This document shows positions 20,501 through 35,500 of a stretch of 64,000 nt of DNA, piece by piece. Each line of letters begins with the position of its first letter. Positions within the stretch are counted from its first letter, which is position 1. The translations under genes and the position numbers were made by a program. This stretch comes from Anaeroplasma bactoclasticum (GTDB lineage Bacteria; Bacillota_I; Bacilli_A; Acholeplasmatales; Anaeroplasmataceae). The notes beneath the pieces are model-generated. The model did not search any database. It was not told the origin of the DNA and worked only from the letters and a program-made list of their open reading frames with translations. The DNA is taken from NCBI GenBank assembly GCA_023663825.1, contig JAMPGQ010000001.1, positions 36,385 to 100,384 on the forward strand, in the 5' to 3' direction.

Positions 20501-23500
20501 CTGATAATTATTTGGATTTCTAAGCTTAGCATATATGTGATACATATCAACCGGCAAATAGGTCTTTTTCTTATCCTCACATAAATTACTATAGATATGG
20601 TTATTATTATAGAAGTTTTGGAACAAGTTTTCTGCTGTTGCTAAATCATCTGCACCAGCAATCAGAATCGTACACTCAGGATCTAAATAATAATCATATA
20701 GATTAGAAACTGTCACATCAATATATTTACTCATATTAATCTTATCAAAAGATAAAGCACTATAAACTGATGGAGTATCTACTGTTATCTTAGCTAATGT
20801 ATAGAGGTTATATGCATTCAATAAAATATAATTTCTTGATGTTGTTGTAGCCTCAACAGATAATACACCAGCATTATTAATTAAGATTTGATCTGACTTA
20901 AAGCTTGCATCACACAGATACTTGAGTAAGGATACATCATCATTAAAGATTTCAACATAAATAGGACAAACCTCATATGCAGAATAGCCATCTTTAACTA
21001 CCACATAAGCAATAGGTAAAATGAATTCTTTAGATTCATTAAACTCAGTTTCTAGATTTCTCCAGTTTACCATTATCTCTTGTGGTTTAACTAAAACACT
21101 TACATTAAAGGATACTTCATAATTCTTAGTTAAATCTATACCATTCTTTGTAATTGTATAGGCTTTTTCCCAATGATAATTTAAAGCCATATCTGTATAT
21201 GCATTAACATTTCCACTTGCATCAATATAAACATCTGGTTGATTTAAGCTTAAGCAGCCATTAAATACTTCACCATCTGTTGCAAAATTAGAAATCTGAA
21301 CACTAGAATTAGAACTATCCCAGTTTGAATTAGACCAAATATCTCCTTCTTCAAAGACCTTCTCATCATCTACCTCAACAGAAAGTACACGACGAATAAT
21401 CTTAAAGGAAATCTTAGCACCATCTGGTACTAAACCTAAAGCCATATTCTCTGTATTTGCAACAATATCTGAATACCAAGGATACTCTGTGATTTCATCA
21501 CACCATAAATCCTTATCTACTCTTAAATCGGATTCAAGTTCTTCGGTTGATGGGTCCTTATCATTATTAACAAATAAGTTTGTAAAGATTGCTGTATTAT
21601 TTGTAAATACATAAACCCAAGCATTTGAAATTACATTACCATCCTCATCATAGCTTACATCTAATATATTATGGTATTTTACTACATATTCACCATGACC
21701 TGCTACACCTATTATATCATAGGTAGGTAATGTAGCATCACCAACTAAAACGGTATTTTCATTATCTACATCAAAGCTAATAACAGGCTTTGGCATAAAT
21801 TCTTCACCTGAATAGGTAATGAAATATCCATTTTCCTCGTCATACATTAATCCTTCTAGACTATCTAAATCTAAAGTGATTTTTGTAGCACTAAGTAATA
21901 GTTGGTAAATAGCTTGCCCTCTATCAAGTGTCCATGTAATTCCTTGTCCATAATATACTAATCCTGTAGACCCACCAAGCCATTCTTCTTCAGCAATATA
22001 GCCTGCTTCTAAAGCTTCAGCTTTTGTCTTACATACATATGCTACAAAAGAATCTCCACCTTGAATAATATCTTTTCCTAAGGTTTTAACATTATTTGCA
22101 ATAGCAATACCTGTAATGCTTAATTGAGCCTTAGTTAAATCTATATACTTTTCCTTTAGAATTGTATAATAATACTCTATAGTAGCCTCATCATAGCCAA
22201 GTAATGCACCATCTGCAATTTCAACCACAGGACGTTGACTCTTATATTCTGGAATACGTAAAATATAACGACTATATTGAGCATCTCTGTGATTAATAAT
22301 ATGTTCTGGCAACAATTCTGTAAAGCCTACAATCTTAAAGCTATTAGTATGATAATCGTATTCGTATTCAAATATATCTGAATCCTCTTCATAATATACG
22401 ATATATTTTGTATGCCACTTTTTAGCAACAGGCATATCATTTCCTGTTACCCAACCCTCAGGGAATCTACTATCTATGCTATAGCTTGCAGTGATAAAGA
22501 ATATTTCATCAGGATGCTCTTCATCGCCCTCATACATATTCTCAAATACTGCTTCATGTAAAATCTCAGCAGGCTTTGGAACATTGATATATCTAAGATT
22601 TGTATCTCCACTAAAGGCAGCAGTTTCAATTTCATTAATATGATATGGAAGCTTTACATCATAAACTGTTGTAACTCCGGACATCTGTCCATTAGTAATG
22701 ATATCAAATGTATCTAAGAAGACTACACTTGCAAGACCACTAGGAATCCAGAAGGCCTCACCAAACACACTAGGAGTTAGAGTGATTTGTCCTGTTTCAT
22801 CAATATAATTACCATAGCCATCCGTATCATATGCAATGGTATTGAATTCATTTTTAAAAGACTTCTTAATTGTTTGTTGTGTTAATTCATCATAATACTT
22901 CATAAATTGATGAATTAATGTTGCATGATCATATACTTCACGACCAAAGATGTAGCCAAACAAAGACTCTGATCCAGATTGTGTAGCATAGCTTGCTTGC
23001 TTTGGATGATTAGAGCCAATAAATGGTAGGGTAATTTTTTCAATACTACCACATCCATTAAAGGCAGCATAACCAATATGAGTAACTTCTTCTGGAACGT
23101 AAAGTTCTAAAACATCTTCATTAGCTCTAAATGCATAATCCCCAATCCAATTTAGCTTAGCTGGAAGCTTAATTTCTTTTAAATCGGTATGATCAAATGC
23201 ATAATCCTCAATCGTTTGAATAGATTCTGGAATATCAAATTCAGGTAAATTCAAATCTCCCATAAAGGTTGCTTTTTTAATTGTAACTATTTCCTTATTT
23301 GTAAATACTGCTTCTACTAGCCCTGTACAATCTGCAAACATATATTCCCCAAGGCCAGCAGCTACATCCTTCATAGAAGCATGCATAGATACCTTTTCAA
23401 GATGTGTTGCTTCTGCAAAGATATAATTTCCAAAATAGATAACCTCTTCTGGAATCACTAGTTCCATAGGATTTATAGCCTGTTGAGTAGCTTGATAGAA

Positions 23501-26500
23501 CATATGATCACTTAAAATCGCATTTAAAATTGTAATATGCTCTAATGCATAGGTATAACTAAAGGCATAATCGCCAACCTCAGTTAAGTTTTCTGGTAAG
23601 GTAATACTTAGTAGCTTAGTAGCATAAGCAAACGCATATCTACCTAAGTGTCCTAAGGCATTTAAATCTACTTGCTCAACTGCTTCTGTATGGAAGAAGG
23701 CATAATCGCCAATTACCTCTACATTTTGAATATCTAAGCTTTCCATACCTACACAATATGCGAAGGCATAATCACCAATGCTTTCTATACTCTCTGGAAT
23801 AACAATCTTATAAGCTTCATTTTCATTAAAGCTATTTAGTACATCACAGCCATAGAATGTATATTCTAAAATTTCATGAATTTGATTTCCAGCATAAGAA
23901 ATCTTAGCTAAACTATCATTTTCATAGAAGGCATATCTACCTAAATAAACTGTATTCTTAGGAAGAATCAAGCCCTCATTTATAGAATTTCCAACTAAGG
24001 ATTTACAATTATAGAATGCATAATCCTCTATTCTATATTCTTTAATAGAATCATCTGATTCAAGTAAAATATATTCTACATCCTCAAAATTCATAAATGC
24101 GCCATAAGGAACACAAGAGGCATTAGAAGTAACTGTAACCTTCTTTAAAGCTTTAGGTACATAATAGGTCTGTTCTACAGCTGAATCAGAATATCTTTGA
24201 ACGATTGGACGAAGTAAAGAATTTGTATTCACATCCTTACCAAAGATATATCCGAATAAAGCCTCTTCATTAGGAGTAGTATAGCTATGTGCTCCTACAT
24301 AAGGAACTGTAATCTCTGTCAATCCTATACAACCACCAAAGGCTGCATACCCAATAGATTTAACCTCATTTGGAACAACCACATGATCTAAAACAGGATC
24401 ATTAAAGAACATATATTCACTTATTTTTGTATTATGGATAGATACAGTTTGAAGCTTATCACATTCTGCAAAAGCATAATCACCAATATCATCACCTATC
24501 GTTTCAGGAATATAGATGCTTTCTATAGAATCACAATTATAGAAGGCACGACTCTTGATAGTCAATAAGCTTGAAGGTAAGTACACCTTATACTCATTTG
24601 TTTCATTGAAGGAAGTTAAATCTACACAGCCCTGGAATGCTGAAACTCCAATAGAGCTTAGCATAATAGTTTTAGCATCTGTTGTATCTACAAAGGATAT
24701 CGTTTCGATATTTTGAGCACCATAGAACGCTCCATCTTCAATAATTTCTAAGCAATATGGCAACGTAATATTTTGTAGCATATCACATTCAAAGAATGTT
24801 CCAATATGCAATACTCTTTGAAGACGAACTGTTACATCAGTCAATGAAATTGGTACTTCTACAGTCATAGCTGCACCAACTAAACGCTGATCTAAGCTCA
24901 TCAATAATGAAGAATTATAATATGAATCTATGTTATCCTTTCCAAATAGATAGCTGAAAATAACATCCTTGCCATCATTTTCCGTTCCAACACAGGCATC
25001 CTTCATTTCTTTACCAACAAATGGTAAATCTAGACTAATTAAATTACCACAGCCACCAAAGATATGCTCACCAATTAAAGTAACTGAATCTGGAATAATA
25101 ATATTCTTTAAGGATATATCATTGAAGAATACCTTATTTCCTAATTCATTTATATTAGCTCCAATATGAACATAATCTAATTCGAAATGATTAGGAGTAG
25201 TGATTGTTGTTAATGAATAGCAATTATAGAACAACCCATCCTCTAGCTTAGTTATCAAATCGCCATTAAAATCAATTCTTCTTAGGTTCTCACAATTCTT
25301 AAATGCATATGCTCCTATAGAAAGAATTGTTTGTGGAACTATGAAGCATTCTGCTTCAATATATTTCGGATCAGATAATGCCTTTGTTCCTAAGCTTACA
25401 CATCCAGCAAAGGCATATTCCCCAATGGTTTCGAAATATCTTGTTCTGCCTGGTCTTTCCTCATTAGAAAGATCAATTGTTGTAATATTTGAACAATTAC
25501 TAAATGCACCAAAACCAACGTGAGCATCATTTTGAACATGAACAATTCTTAAGGATGCTGGAATATAGAAGGTTTCAGTTTGGGTTTCTGATACCATTTG
25601 CTTTGTTTCTAAGACAAGAGGGTGAGTAGATGCAACAGCACTACTATACTTTGTCTCAGTTCCAAATATCCATCCAAGTAAAGCTTCTACACCATCTGAA
25701 ACATAAGGATGTGCACCTACAAATGGAATCCAAATTTCAACCAAGCTAATACAATCTCCAAAGGCTCCAGCACCAATTTCTGTTAAATCATTTGGCAAGC
25801 TTGCCTCAGTTAATCTAGGACAATTATAGAATTGGTATTCACCTAAAACCTGATTATGAATTGTAACATATCTTAATTCAGAGTTATTTGCAAAGGCATA
25901 AGGATCAATTCGATCTACAACAGAAGGAATGACAACGCTCCTTAAAGCTGGAATTTCATAATCCTCCTTTGTAATATCAAAATCAGCTGGGAAATTGTCC
26001 TCATTATCAAACATATGAGCACCAATCCAGTGGTTATTGATAACAATCTCACTTAATCGATCACAGCCAGCAAATACATATTCTCCTACAATACCAGCAT
26101 CAGTAGTACCAACTTGATCAGCAACAACTACTTTTTCAATAGAATTACAGTTTTTAAATGCTCTATCCTTTAAGGCAGTAACTAAATTTGGAATCCAAAC
26201 ACTATTTTTTCCATCCATGCTGTTGAAGCGAATTAAGGATATAGCATCTTCAAAAGCACTTACCCCAATTTCTTCTAAACATGCAGAATTATAGCCACCA
26301 TCAAAGGTTACTTCCTCTAGATCACAAGCATTATAGAATGCATAGTCCTCAATAATCTTTAGCATTTCAGGTAAATCCACAGAAGTTAAATAAGATACAT
26401 TAGAGAAGGTACCATAATGAATCACCTCTGTATTTGTAATGATTATGTTCGTTAGATTCTTAGGAATATAATACTCTACACTATCTTCTTCCTTGCTGCC

Positions 26501-29500
26501 AAATGCTTGAGTAATTGCCTTAAATTCAGTTAAAATATCCTCATGATAATTCAAATACTGTTCTTCCCCACCAAATAAATAACCATATACAGTTTCTTTA
26601 CTATCGTAGGTTGGATCATATTCACAAATTTCATATTTTTGAGCTCCTACAAATGGTAGTGTTAATTTTTCAATATGACCAGCACCACCAAATATTGCAT
26701 TTCCAATTGTAGAAATTTGATTTGGTAAAATAACTTCCCTTATTGCAATTGTGTTAAAGAATACATAATCCCCTAAAGAAGTTACACTATTCGGAACGGA
26801 AACAATATTTTCTATAGTCTGATTTTCTGTAAAAATCGTCTTTAGCTCATAATCATTATAGAAAGTACCTGTTGCAATTTCTAGGATTTGAATTCCATCC
26901 TCAAAGGTTACCTTTTCTAAAGCTTCCATATTCTTAAAGGCATATTCTAAAATCGTATCTACAGATTTTGGAATGAATAATTCTGTAAAGCTTTCATTCT
27001 TACATGTATCAAAGCCATGTGCTCCTATCTTCTTTGTTGTGTTAGGGAAGTTTATTCCTTCTAAGCCTATACAATTGTTAAATGCATATGCTCCTACCTC
27101 AACAAATGGATTTGCATCATCATACCCTTCTGGTAAAATGACCTCTCTTATCTCAATTGCATTTTCAAAGCCATAATCCTTTATCTTTGTATCATTTGTA
27201 ACTTCTACATGTATTAAGCTCTTTGGTAAATAATAGGTATTCTCATTTTGTACTACCTCATACAATCCTTCTTCATTTCCTTCAATTATTTCTTCTAAGC
27301 TACTACTAAAGATATATCCAAAGGTTGTTACATCATCTGGATTTGTATGATGTCTATATTCTCCTACAAATGGTATACTTAACTCCTCTAAGCCTATACA
27401 TCCTCCAAATACATTATTCTTAATTGTATTTACATGTTTTCCAATCACAAAGCTTTCTAGACTTGCGTTGTTAAATAATGCTCCTTCTTCAACCGCTAAA
27501 ACAGAATCTGGGAAGGTATTTTCTAAACCACTTAAATCACTTCCTAGGCTTTCTGCTACCTTCATATTTCTTATCTTTGCATCATTTGCAAATACATAGC
27601 GACTGATTTCCTTTAAGCCTACATTTCCTGTCTCATAGACTACTGTTTCTAGGCTAGAACAATTTGCAAAGGCATATTCTAAAATCGTATCTACAGATTT
27701 TGGAATGAATAATTCTGTAAAGCTTTCATTCTTACATGTATCAAAGCCATGTGCTCCTATCTTCTTTGTTGTGTTAGGGAAGTTTATTCCTTCTAAGCCT
27801 ATACAATTGTTAAATGCATATGCTCCTACCTCAACAAATGGATTTGCATCATCATACCCTTCTGGTAAAATGACCTCTCTTATCTCAATTGCATTTTCAA
27901 AGCCATAATCCTTTATCTTTGTATCATTTGTAACTTCTACATGTATTAAGCTCTTTGGTAAATAATAGGTATTCTCATTTTGTACTACCTCATACAATCC
28001 TTCTTCATTTCCTTCAATTATTTCTTCTAAGCTACTACTAAAGATATATCCAAAGGTTGTTACATCATCTGGATTTGTATGATGTCTATATTCTCCTACA
28101 AATGGTATACTTAACTCCTCTAAGCCTATACATCCTCCAAATACATTATTCTTAATTGTATTTACATGTTTTCCAATCACAAAGCTTTCTAGACTTGCGT
28201 TGTTAAATAATGCTCCTTCTTCAACCGCTAAAACAGAATCTGGGAAGGTATTTTCTAAACCACTTAAATCACTTCCTAGGCTTTCTGCTACCTTCATATT
28301 TCTTATCTTTGCATCATTTGCAAATACATAGCGACTGATTTCCTTTAAGCCTACATTTCCTGTCTCATAGACTACTGTTTCTAGGCTAGAACAATTTGCA
28401 AAGGCATATTCTAAAATCGTATCTACAGATTTTGGAATGAATAAATCTAGCAATCCTGAAGCACCATCAAAGGCATGTTCTAAAATAGCCGTAAGCTCTG
28501 TTTTTGGATCATTATCAATAACAACATGCTCTAAAGTAGAAACATTACTGAAAGCATATTCTCCTATAATTTCAATATGATTTAAAGTTACCTTCTTCAA
28601 AGACTTAGGAATATAGAAATCATAAGTTAATTGATGAGCAATGCTGTATTCATCATATCTTAAGGTAGATAAAGCATCATAACCAGTATATAAAGCATCT
28701 TCAAAAATACCTCTTTCATATCCAGGCTCTAATTCTCCAAAGATATATCCGAATAAGGTCATTTTTCTAGCTAAAGTTCTTTCTGCTTCTGACTTTGTAT
28801 CATCTTCAATAATCTCAATCAATTCTTTATATGGCTTAGCTCCTACATAAGGTAGAGTCATTTCTGTTAAGCCAACACATCCGCCAAAAGACTTTTCTTT
28901 AATTTCTAAAACACCAGCATGAACGAAAACATAAGGTATAGAAATACAATTGTAGAAGGCGTAATCAGAAATTTTAGTTATACTATCTAAAATGATTGCT
29001 TCTTCTAAATTATAACAATTATAGAAGGTTCCTTCACAAATTTCTTTTAATGGATTATTGTTGTAGCCTACAGTTCTCAGATTTTGACAATTCTTGAATG
29101 CATAGGCCTCAATGCTAGATACTGAAGATGGAAGCTCAATTGTATTAAAGCCAGCTGCATCACAATTTTCAAAGGCATGAGACTTAATTGTCGTAGTCGT
29201 ACTATTTAATACAAAGCTACTTACCATGCCTAAGTCCATAAATGCACTATCTCCAATTACAGTATCATCTATCATAGTAATGCTTATCAAATTTCTTGGA
29301 ACTAAGAAATGATAGCCACCATCACTAGGATCTAGGTCATAAGAAAGATAGATGGTTTGATCAACAGAAACATTTTGGTTTCCTAAAATATTTAGGTGAA
29401 CTGCTTCTATTTCATTTCCTTCGTAGGTTTGAACAATTTCTGCCATAACCGCATCAGCTTCTGTTTGATGACCAAAAATGTAACCAAACAAGCCTTCAAA

Positions 29501-32500
29501 TTTAGAAGCGCCTTCATCAAAACGATGCTTACCTACAAATGGTAATCGCATTGAACCAATATTTGGACATGCTCCAAAGGCAGCATAGCCTATCTGTTTA
29601 ATATTCGTAGGAATATTTGCTCGTCTTAAACCTGTGTTATGATAGAACATATATTCTCCAATAATTTCATTTTCAATTGTAGCACTACTTAGACTTGCAT
29701 TATTAGCAAATACATGTGTACCTACATATAAAATGTTACTTGGAATTGTAATTGTTGAAATTTGTGTACCATCAAACATATGATCACCAAGCTCATAGTT
29801 TTCTAATACAATACCATTAGCATCTAATTCATTGTTTGCAAAGACATAATCTCCTAGATATCCTTCTGTATTTGATGAAGGATGACTTTGCTTACCAATA
29901 GTTGAATGAACAACAATGCGACGAATTGCTTTTACATTAGCAAACGCATAAGAGCCTAAGGACTTCACATTGTCATTAAAGCGAATTTCTTTATCATCAA
30001 TAGATGAGTTGACACTTTCTATTTTACTATTATAGAAAGCATAATCTCTAATCTCAACTACATCTTCAAATACTACTTCCTTAATTGGTGTATTCATAAA
30101 TGCACCATATGGAATTACAGTCTCACCAATAATAGAGATATACTCTAGACGACTTGGAATATAGAATCTAGAATCTGTTGTAAAGCTTACACGCTCATAA
30201 TTTCCATTATTGTAAATTCGAACAGTTTGAGTCTCAAATCTATCAGCATAAGTTTGCCATACAGTCGTTGTAGATTCAGTTCTAATATGACCAAATATAT
30301 AGCCTAGTAGGGAATCAAATGTATTTCCATTTTCTTCCTTTCTACTTCCAACAAAAGTAAGTGTCATCTTACGTAATGCTGTACAACCACCAAAGGCTGC
30401 ATAGCCAATAGTATCCAAACGATCCTCTACATAAGAAATCACATTCGTAGGTTCTGTTGTTTTCCCCTCAGGGGCAAATTCAAAGAAACTAGGATTGTTG
30501 TAGAACATATAATCTCCAACGATATGATTCTTAATCTCTACATCTCTTAAATTATTGTTTGCAAAAGCATACTCACCTACAGTCTCAACAGAACTAGGAA
30601 TTACGATTTCCAATAATCTTCTACAGTTTTCAAACATATGTGCTCCTAAAAGAATTAATCCTTCTTCTAAATAAACATCAGATAAGGAATCACATCCGTA
30701 GAAGGCATGAGTATTCACATCTACAATGGAATTAGCTAACCATACTCTTTCAAAGGCATCACATTCTGCAAAAGCATAAGCCCCAATAGAGGTGAATTTA
30801 GAATCTAATACTAAACCATCTGTAATATTAACTTCTTGAATAGCTCCATCCCTATAATTTACATACCAGAAGAAGGAAAGATTCTTACATCCATTAAATG
30901 CATAATCAGAAATAGAAGTCAAACAATTTCCAGAGGTCTCTATATAGCTATTAATATATCTAGCATAGTCTTCATTAGAAATAATATGATAAATAGAATC
31001 TCCATCTCTAGTCAAATAAGGTCGGAAGAAATCTCCATTGATAATATCTGGCTGATATGTATAACGAATAGTCTCTAAGGATGTACAATTTTGGAAAGCA
31101 TAAGCTCCAATTGAAGTAACACTAGCTGGAATTCTTAAATATATTTCTGAGGAAGCTATATCCTCTACATTATCAATACGTACGCCCTCAGAATCATAAA
31201 CCGTATGATAAATAGTATGACATTCCTTAGCAAGCTGATTTTGTAAATCTTGTGGAAGCTCGCCATGAGGAGTAAGCATAATTTCCTTATTTCCATCAGC
31301 ATAATAATGTGCACCTATTAAACTACTACAATTCATAAATGCATAATCACCTATAGAAACGAAAGGTTCAATATTGCCATTTAAACGACGATATTCTGGT
31401 AATGAAATACATTCTAAATAGCTACAATTCATAAATGCACCATTACTAAATTGTGTATCATTCGTAATTACAATTCTCTTTAAGGATTTTGGTAAGTAAT
31501 ATGTTAGCATAGGAGCTGTAACATCTCCACGCTGTTGGACTCCATAGCACAATTCAGAATACTTAAAGTTACTAGAAGTACCAAATAAATATCCTATCAG
31601 CTTTTCTTCTGGGTTAAGATCTCTTTGTTCGCCTGTAATTCGATCGATAACCGTTTGATCATTATAATATCTTCCTACATAAGGTAATATTAATTCAGAT
31701 AAACTTACACAACCACCAAAGGCTCCTCTTCCAATCTCTACTACCTCAGATAATACTGTTACCTTCTTTAAATATTCACATCCATAGAACTGAGAATCTC
31801 CTATGACACCATTCTTAATGATGATTTCAGAAATATCTGTTTCCTGGAAGGCACCTTGTTCAATTTGAATTGTACCCTCTGGAATCGTAACATTATCAAG
31901 ACCTGTTCTATAGAATGCATATCTACCAATGTATCCTAAGGTTTTAGGGAAATTAAAGGAAACTAGGTTTTCCATATTCATACAAGCACCATGGCCAATA
32001 ACCTTAGCATTAGCAGTAGAATTATCTGCTAAATAGATAGATAATAAGGATTTTGGAATATAGAAATCATAGAAATCATTCACATGATTTACAGAGCTTG
32101 GATGATAAGGAATTGGTGGCTCACCAGCTGTAGTAATATCAGAACCAGTCGTATCCTTTTCATTAGAGGTGTTATATGCTTGTTCTACTAGCATTTCTAG
32201 CTCATCCGTGTTATGTAGGTTATTTGTATCACCAAAGATATAGCCAAATAAATAAATCGTATTTTGAGCCTGAGCTACATTAGGACTTTCTTGTCCATTA
32301 GTTACTGCTGTTGGATAACGCATGCCTCCAATAAATGGCACATAAATTGCCGTCATAGAGGTACATTCATCAAAGGCTGAAGCTCCAATTCTTACTATAT
32401 GATCAGGAACATACATTACCTCTATTCCTGTACAGCCTAAGAACATAGACTCTCCAATAAAGTCATTTTCAAAGCGAATGACAGAATTCATCTTTTCATA

Positions 32501-35500
32501 TTGTGCCTTAGCATCAAAGATGAGCTTATCACCTTCATACTTATCCTGTAAAACATTATAGGTATAGGTTTGTTGTCCATCTCCAGAACCACCAAGCACC
32601 TTTGTAATAGTTGTATAGGTAAAGGTTAATGGATTTCCGTATTCATCCTTTGTACCTAATGCTGTACAGAACTCAAATGCATTATTCTCAATAATCATAA
32701 CTGTATTCGGAATAACAATCTTATAAAGACTTGTATTATGACTAAATTGGTAAGCCCCAATGATTCGATTCTTGATATCTAAATCCACTAAGCTAGTCAA
32801 ATATTCAAATGCATAGTCACCAATCATAACATTAGGTATAGCCTCGCGAGTACCAACCGTTTCTGGAATGCTTACAGCTGTAATCTTAGTAGCATGACTG
32901 AAAGCATGCTCATCAATAGAATATAGCTCTGGCAATAATTCAACTTGATCAAAAGCGTTCATACCCTTTAAGCTAGTTGTATAGGATATTGCATACTTTC
33001 CAATACCACTTACAGAGCTTGTTTGAGTATCCTCACCCTTAGGCGTATCTAATCTTTCTAATACACTGTTATCATAGAATGCATAATCAGGAATGATTTG
33101 GGCAACAGGATTCTTTATTACAACATGAACAAGCTTCGTTGGAATATAGAAATGAGAACCATAATAAGCTTCATTAAATTCATGATCTACAAAGCCTACT
33201 GAAACAAGTGTTATGCCAACGGTATTTGTTGCAATCTTATCTCCGTAAGGACGCTTTGCATCTATTGCATACTGTTCATGATCTGCTTCATTTTCAGTTC
33301 CAAACAGATATCCAAATACTGTTACTGGATCATATTCACCTGTATCACTTGTATGACCACCGACAAATGGAAGCGTAAGCTTTTCTAAACCAATGCATCG
33401 ACCAAAGGCAGCATAGCCAATTGTAGTCACAAATGCATAAGGTACAGTTAAATCATATAAGCTACTACAATTATAGAATGCATAAGCATCTATTTCTTCT
33501 AAACTTTCTGGTAAGCCAAATGGATTAGAAGTGTCATCTGTATGACTTAGAGAAATACAGCTTTCAAACGCTGATTTACCAATTCTAGTTACACTATTTG
33601 GTAAAAGAAGGTGATTTAGCTTATAACAATTTCTAAAGGTTCCATCATTAATAACCTTAATCAAACCCTCTAAGCTTGTATCCTCAAAGGTTGCAGTTTC
33701 TAAAGAATGATTATCCTGGAATGCATAATTTCCAATAAGAGCAACAGTAGCTGGGATAATAATACCTTGTAATCTCTTACAACCATCGAAAGCAAAATCA
33801 TGAATTTCTACCAAATGATTATATAAGGTAATTTCCTCTAAATATTCTACATTCTGGAAGGCACCATAGCCAATGACATCGCCACCAGTCATAACAATCT
33901 TTCTTAATGAAACTGGTAAATAATATTCATAGGTGTGCTCCTTTGTCCCATCAAAGGTCTGTTGAACTAAATATAATCTAGAATCTAGACTTCCCTTAGA
34001 AACAGAATCCAAAGCACTCTGACGAAGAGATTCTACTAGCGTATTCATATATGCTGAAATTTGAGCATTAGTCAAGGATGGATTTGCAGTTTGATACTCT
34101 GTCCAAGCAGCATTATATAACTCATCATACTTTGCCTCAATAGCAGCTTGATATGTTGTTTCAATGATATCCTTAGCTTCCTTTTCATCACCAAAGATAT
34201 AGCCAAATAAGGTTTCTTCACTTTCATTAGCATTTAACGCTAATGCCTTTCCACCAGCAAAAGGGATTACCATTTGACTTAAGCTATAACAGCTTCCAAA
34301 TGCACCATAGCCAATAGATTCCATATTATTGAATTGTTCTTTACCTTCTTTATGAGAAAGGTCAATTGAAATTAAGTTTTCACAGCCATAGAACATATAC
34401 CTTCCAACAATCTTGTTGTTAAATATAATCCATTCATCATATGTATCATCAACCTTATTGACTAAGCTTGGTGAATATGCAAAGGCATAATCCTCAATTT
34501 GAGTTATATTTTCTGGAATTAAAATATGCTCTAAAGAAGCAGAGTAGGCAAACATATAATCGCCAATACTATTATTCCTAAATTCAATATTTTCAATTTT
34601 TGCATTATTTGCAAATACATAATCTCCAATCAATGATCCTGTAAGAGGATTTAAAGATTCTGGAATGATTACTGTAATTAATTCATCACAATTATTAAAT
34701 GCATAATTACCAATATTTTTAACACTATCGCCTAAATATACAACGCGATCAGATGTATAGCTTTGACCATTCATATCAAATGTATAAGAACCACCCTGAT
34801 TTTTAGATGCATTTGTAAAGACTTGATCCTTATAAGTAACATTATATTCCATATTATTTACATTATATAAATCACTATTTTCAAATGCACGACTTAAAAT
34901 ATCTTCAATTGTATCAAAGTTCACATTTCGAATATCCTTAGTATTCATAAATGCACCAAAGCCGATTGTTGTATCTCCAAAAATATTTACAGTATGTAAT
35001 GACATAGGGATATAGAAGGAGATATTTTGGGCACGATCATTAAAGCGTTGTTCTGTCTTTCTAATACCATAAGTTTCAAATGAAACATCAGTCACATCCT
35101 CATGGGTAGCAAGATAGTGGGCCTTAGCAAGATCAAATTCTACACCCTCTTCTTCATTTGTACCAAAAAGATAGCCAAATAAGGATTCTTTAGAATCAGA
35201 TTCCCACTCATAAGCACCAACAAATGGTATAGATAATTCTTCTAAACCAATACATCTTCCAAATGCTGCATATCCAATCAAAGTAACACATGGATTTACA
35301 ACAACATTTTGTAAAGAATAATCGAAATAGAACATATGATCAGATATTTCTTTATTATCTAATGTAACATCACACAAGCTATCATCATACGCAAAGGCAT
35401 AGGAGCCTATTGTTTCAATAGATTCAGCAACAATCAGCTTATGCACAGAAATACATCTAGCAAAGGCATATTCACCAATGTGCTTTAATGGACTACCATA

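Noticed and set aside
26973..27908. Two identical 67-codon plus-strand frames at 26973-27176 and 27705-27908
   Set aside because: Their identity only reflects the 732-bp duplication of the minus-strand gene; there is no sign of expression.
26936..28444. CRISPR or insertion-sequence origin of the 732-bp repeat
   Set aside because: There are only two full copies, with no spacers, no inverted ends, no transposase and a preserved reading frame within the LRR gene.
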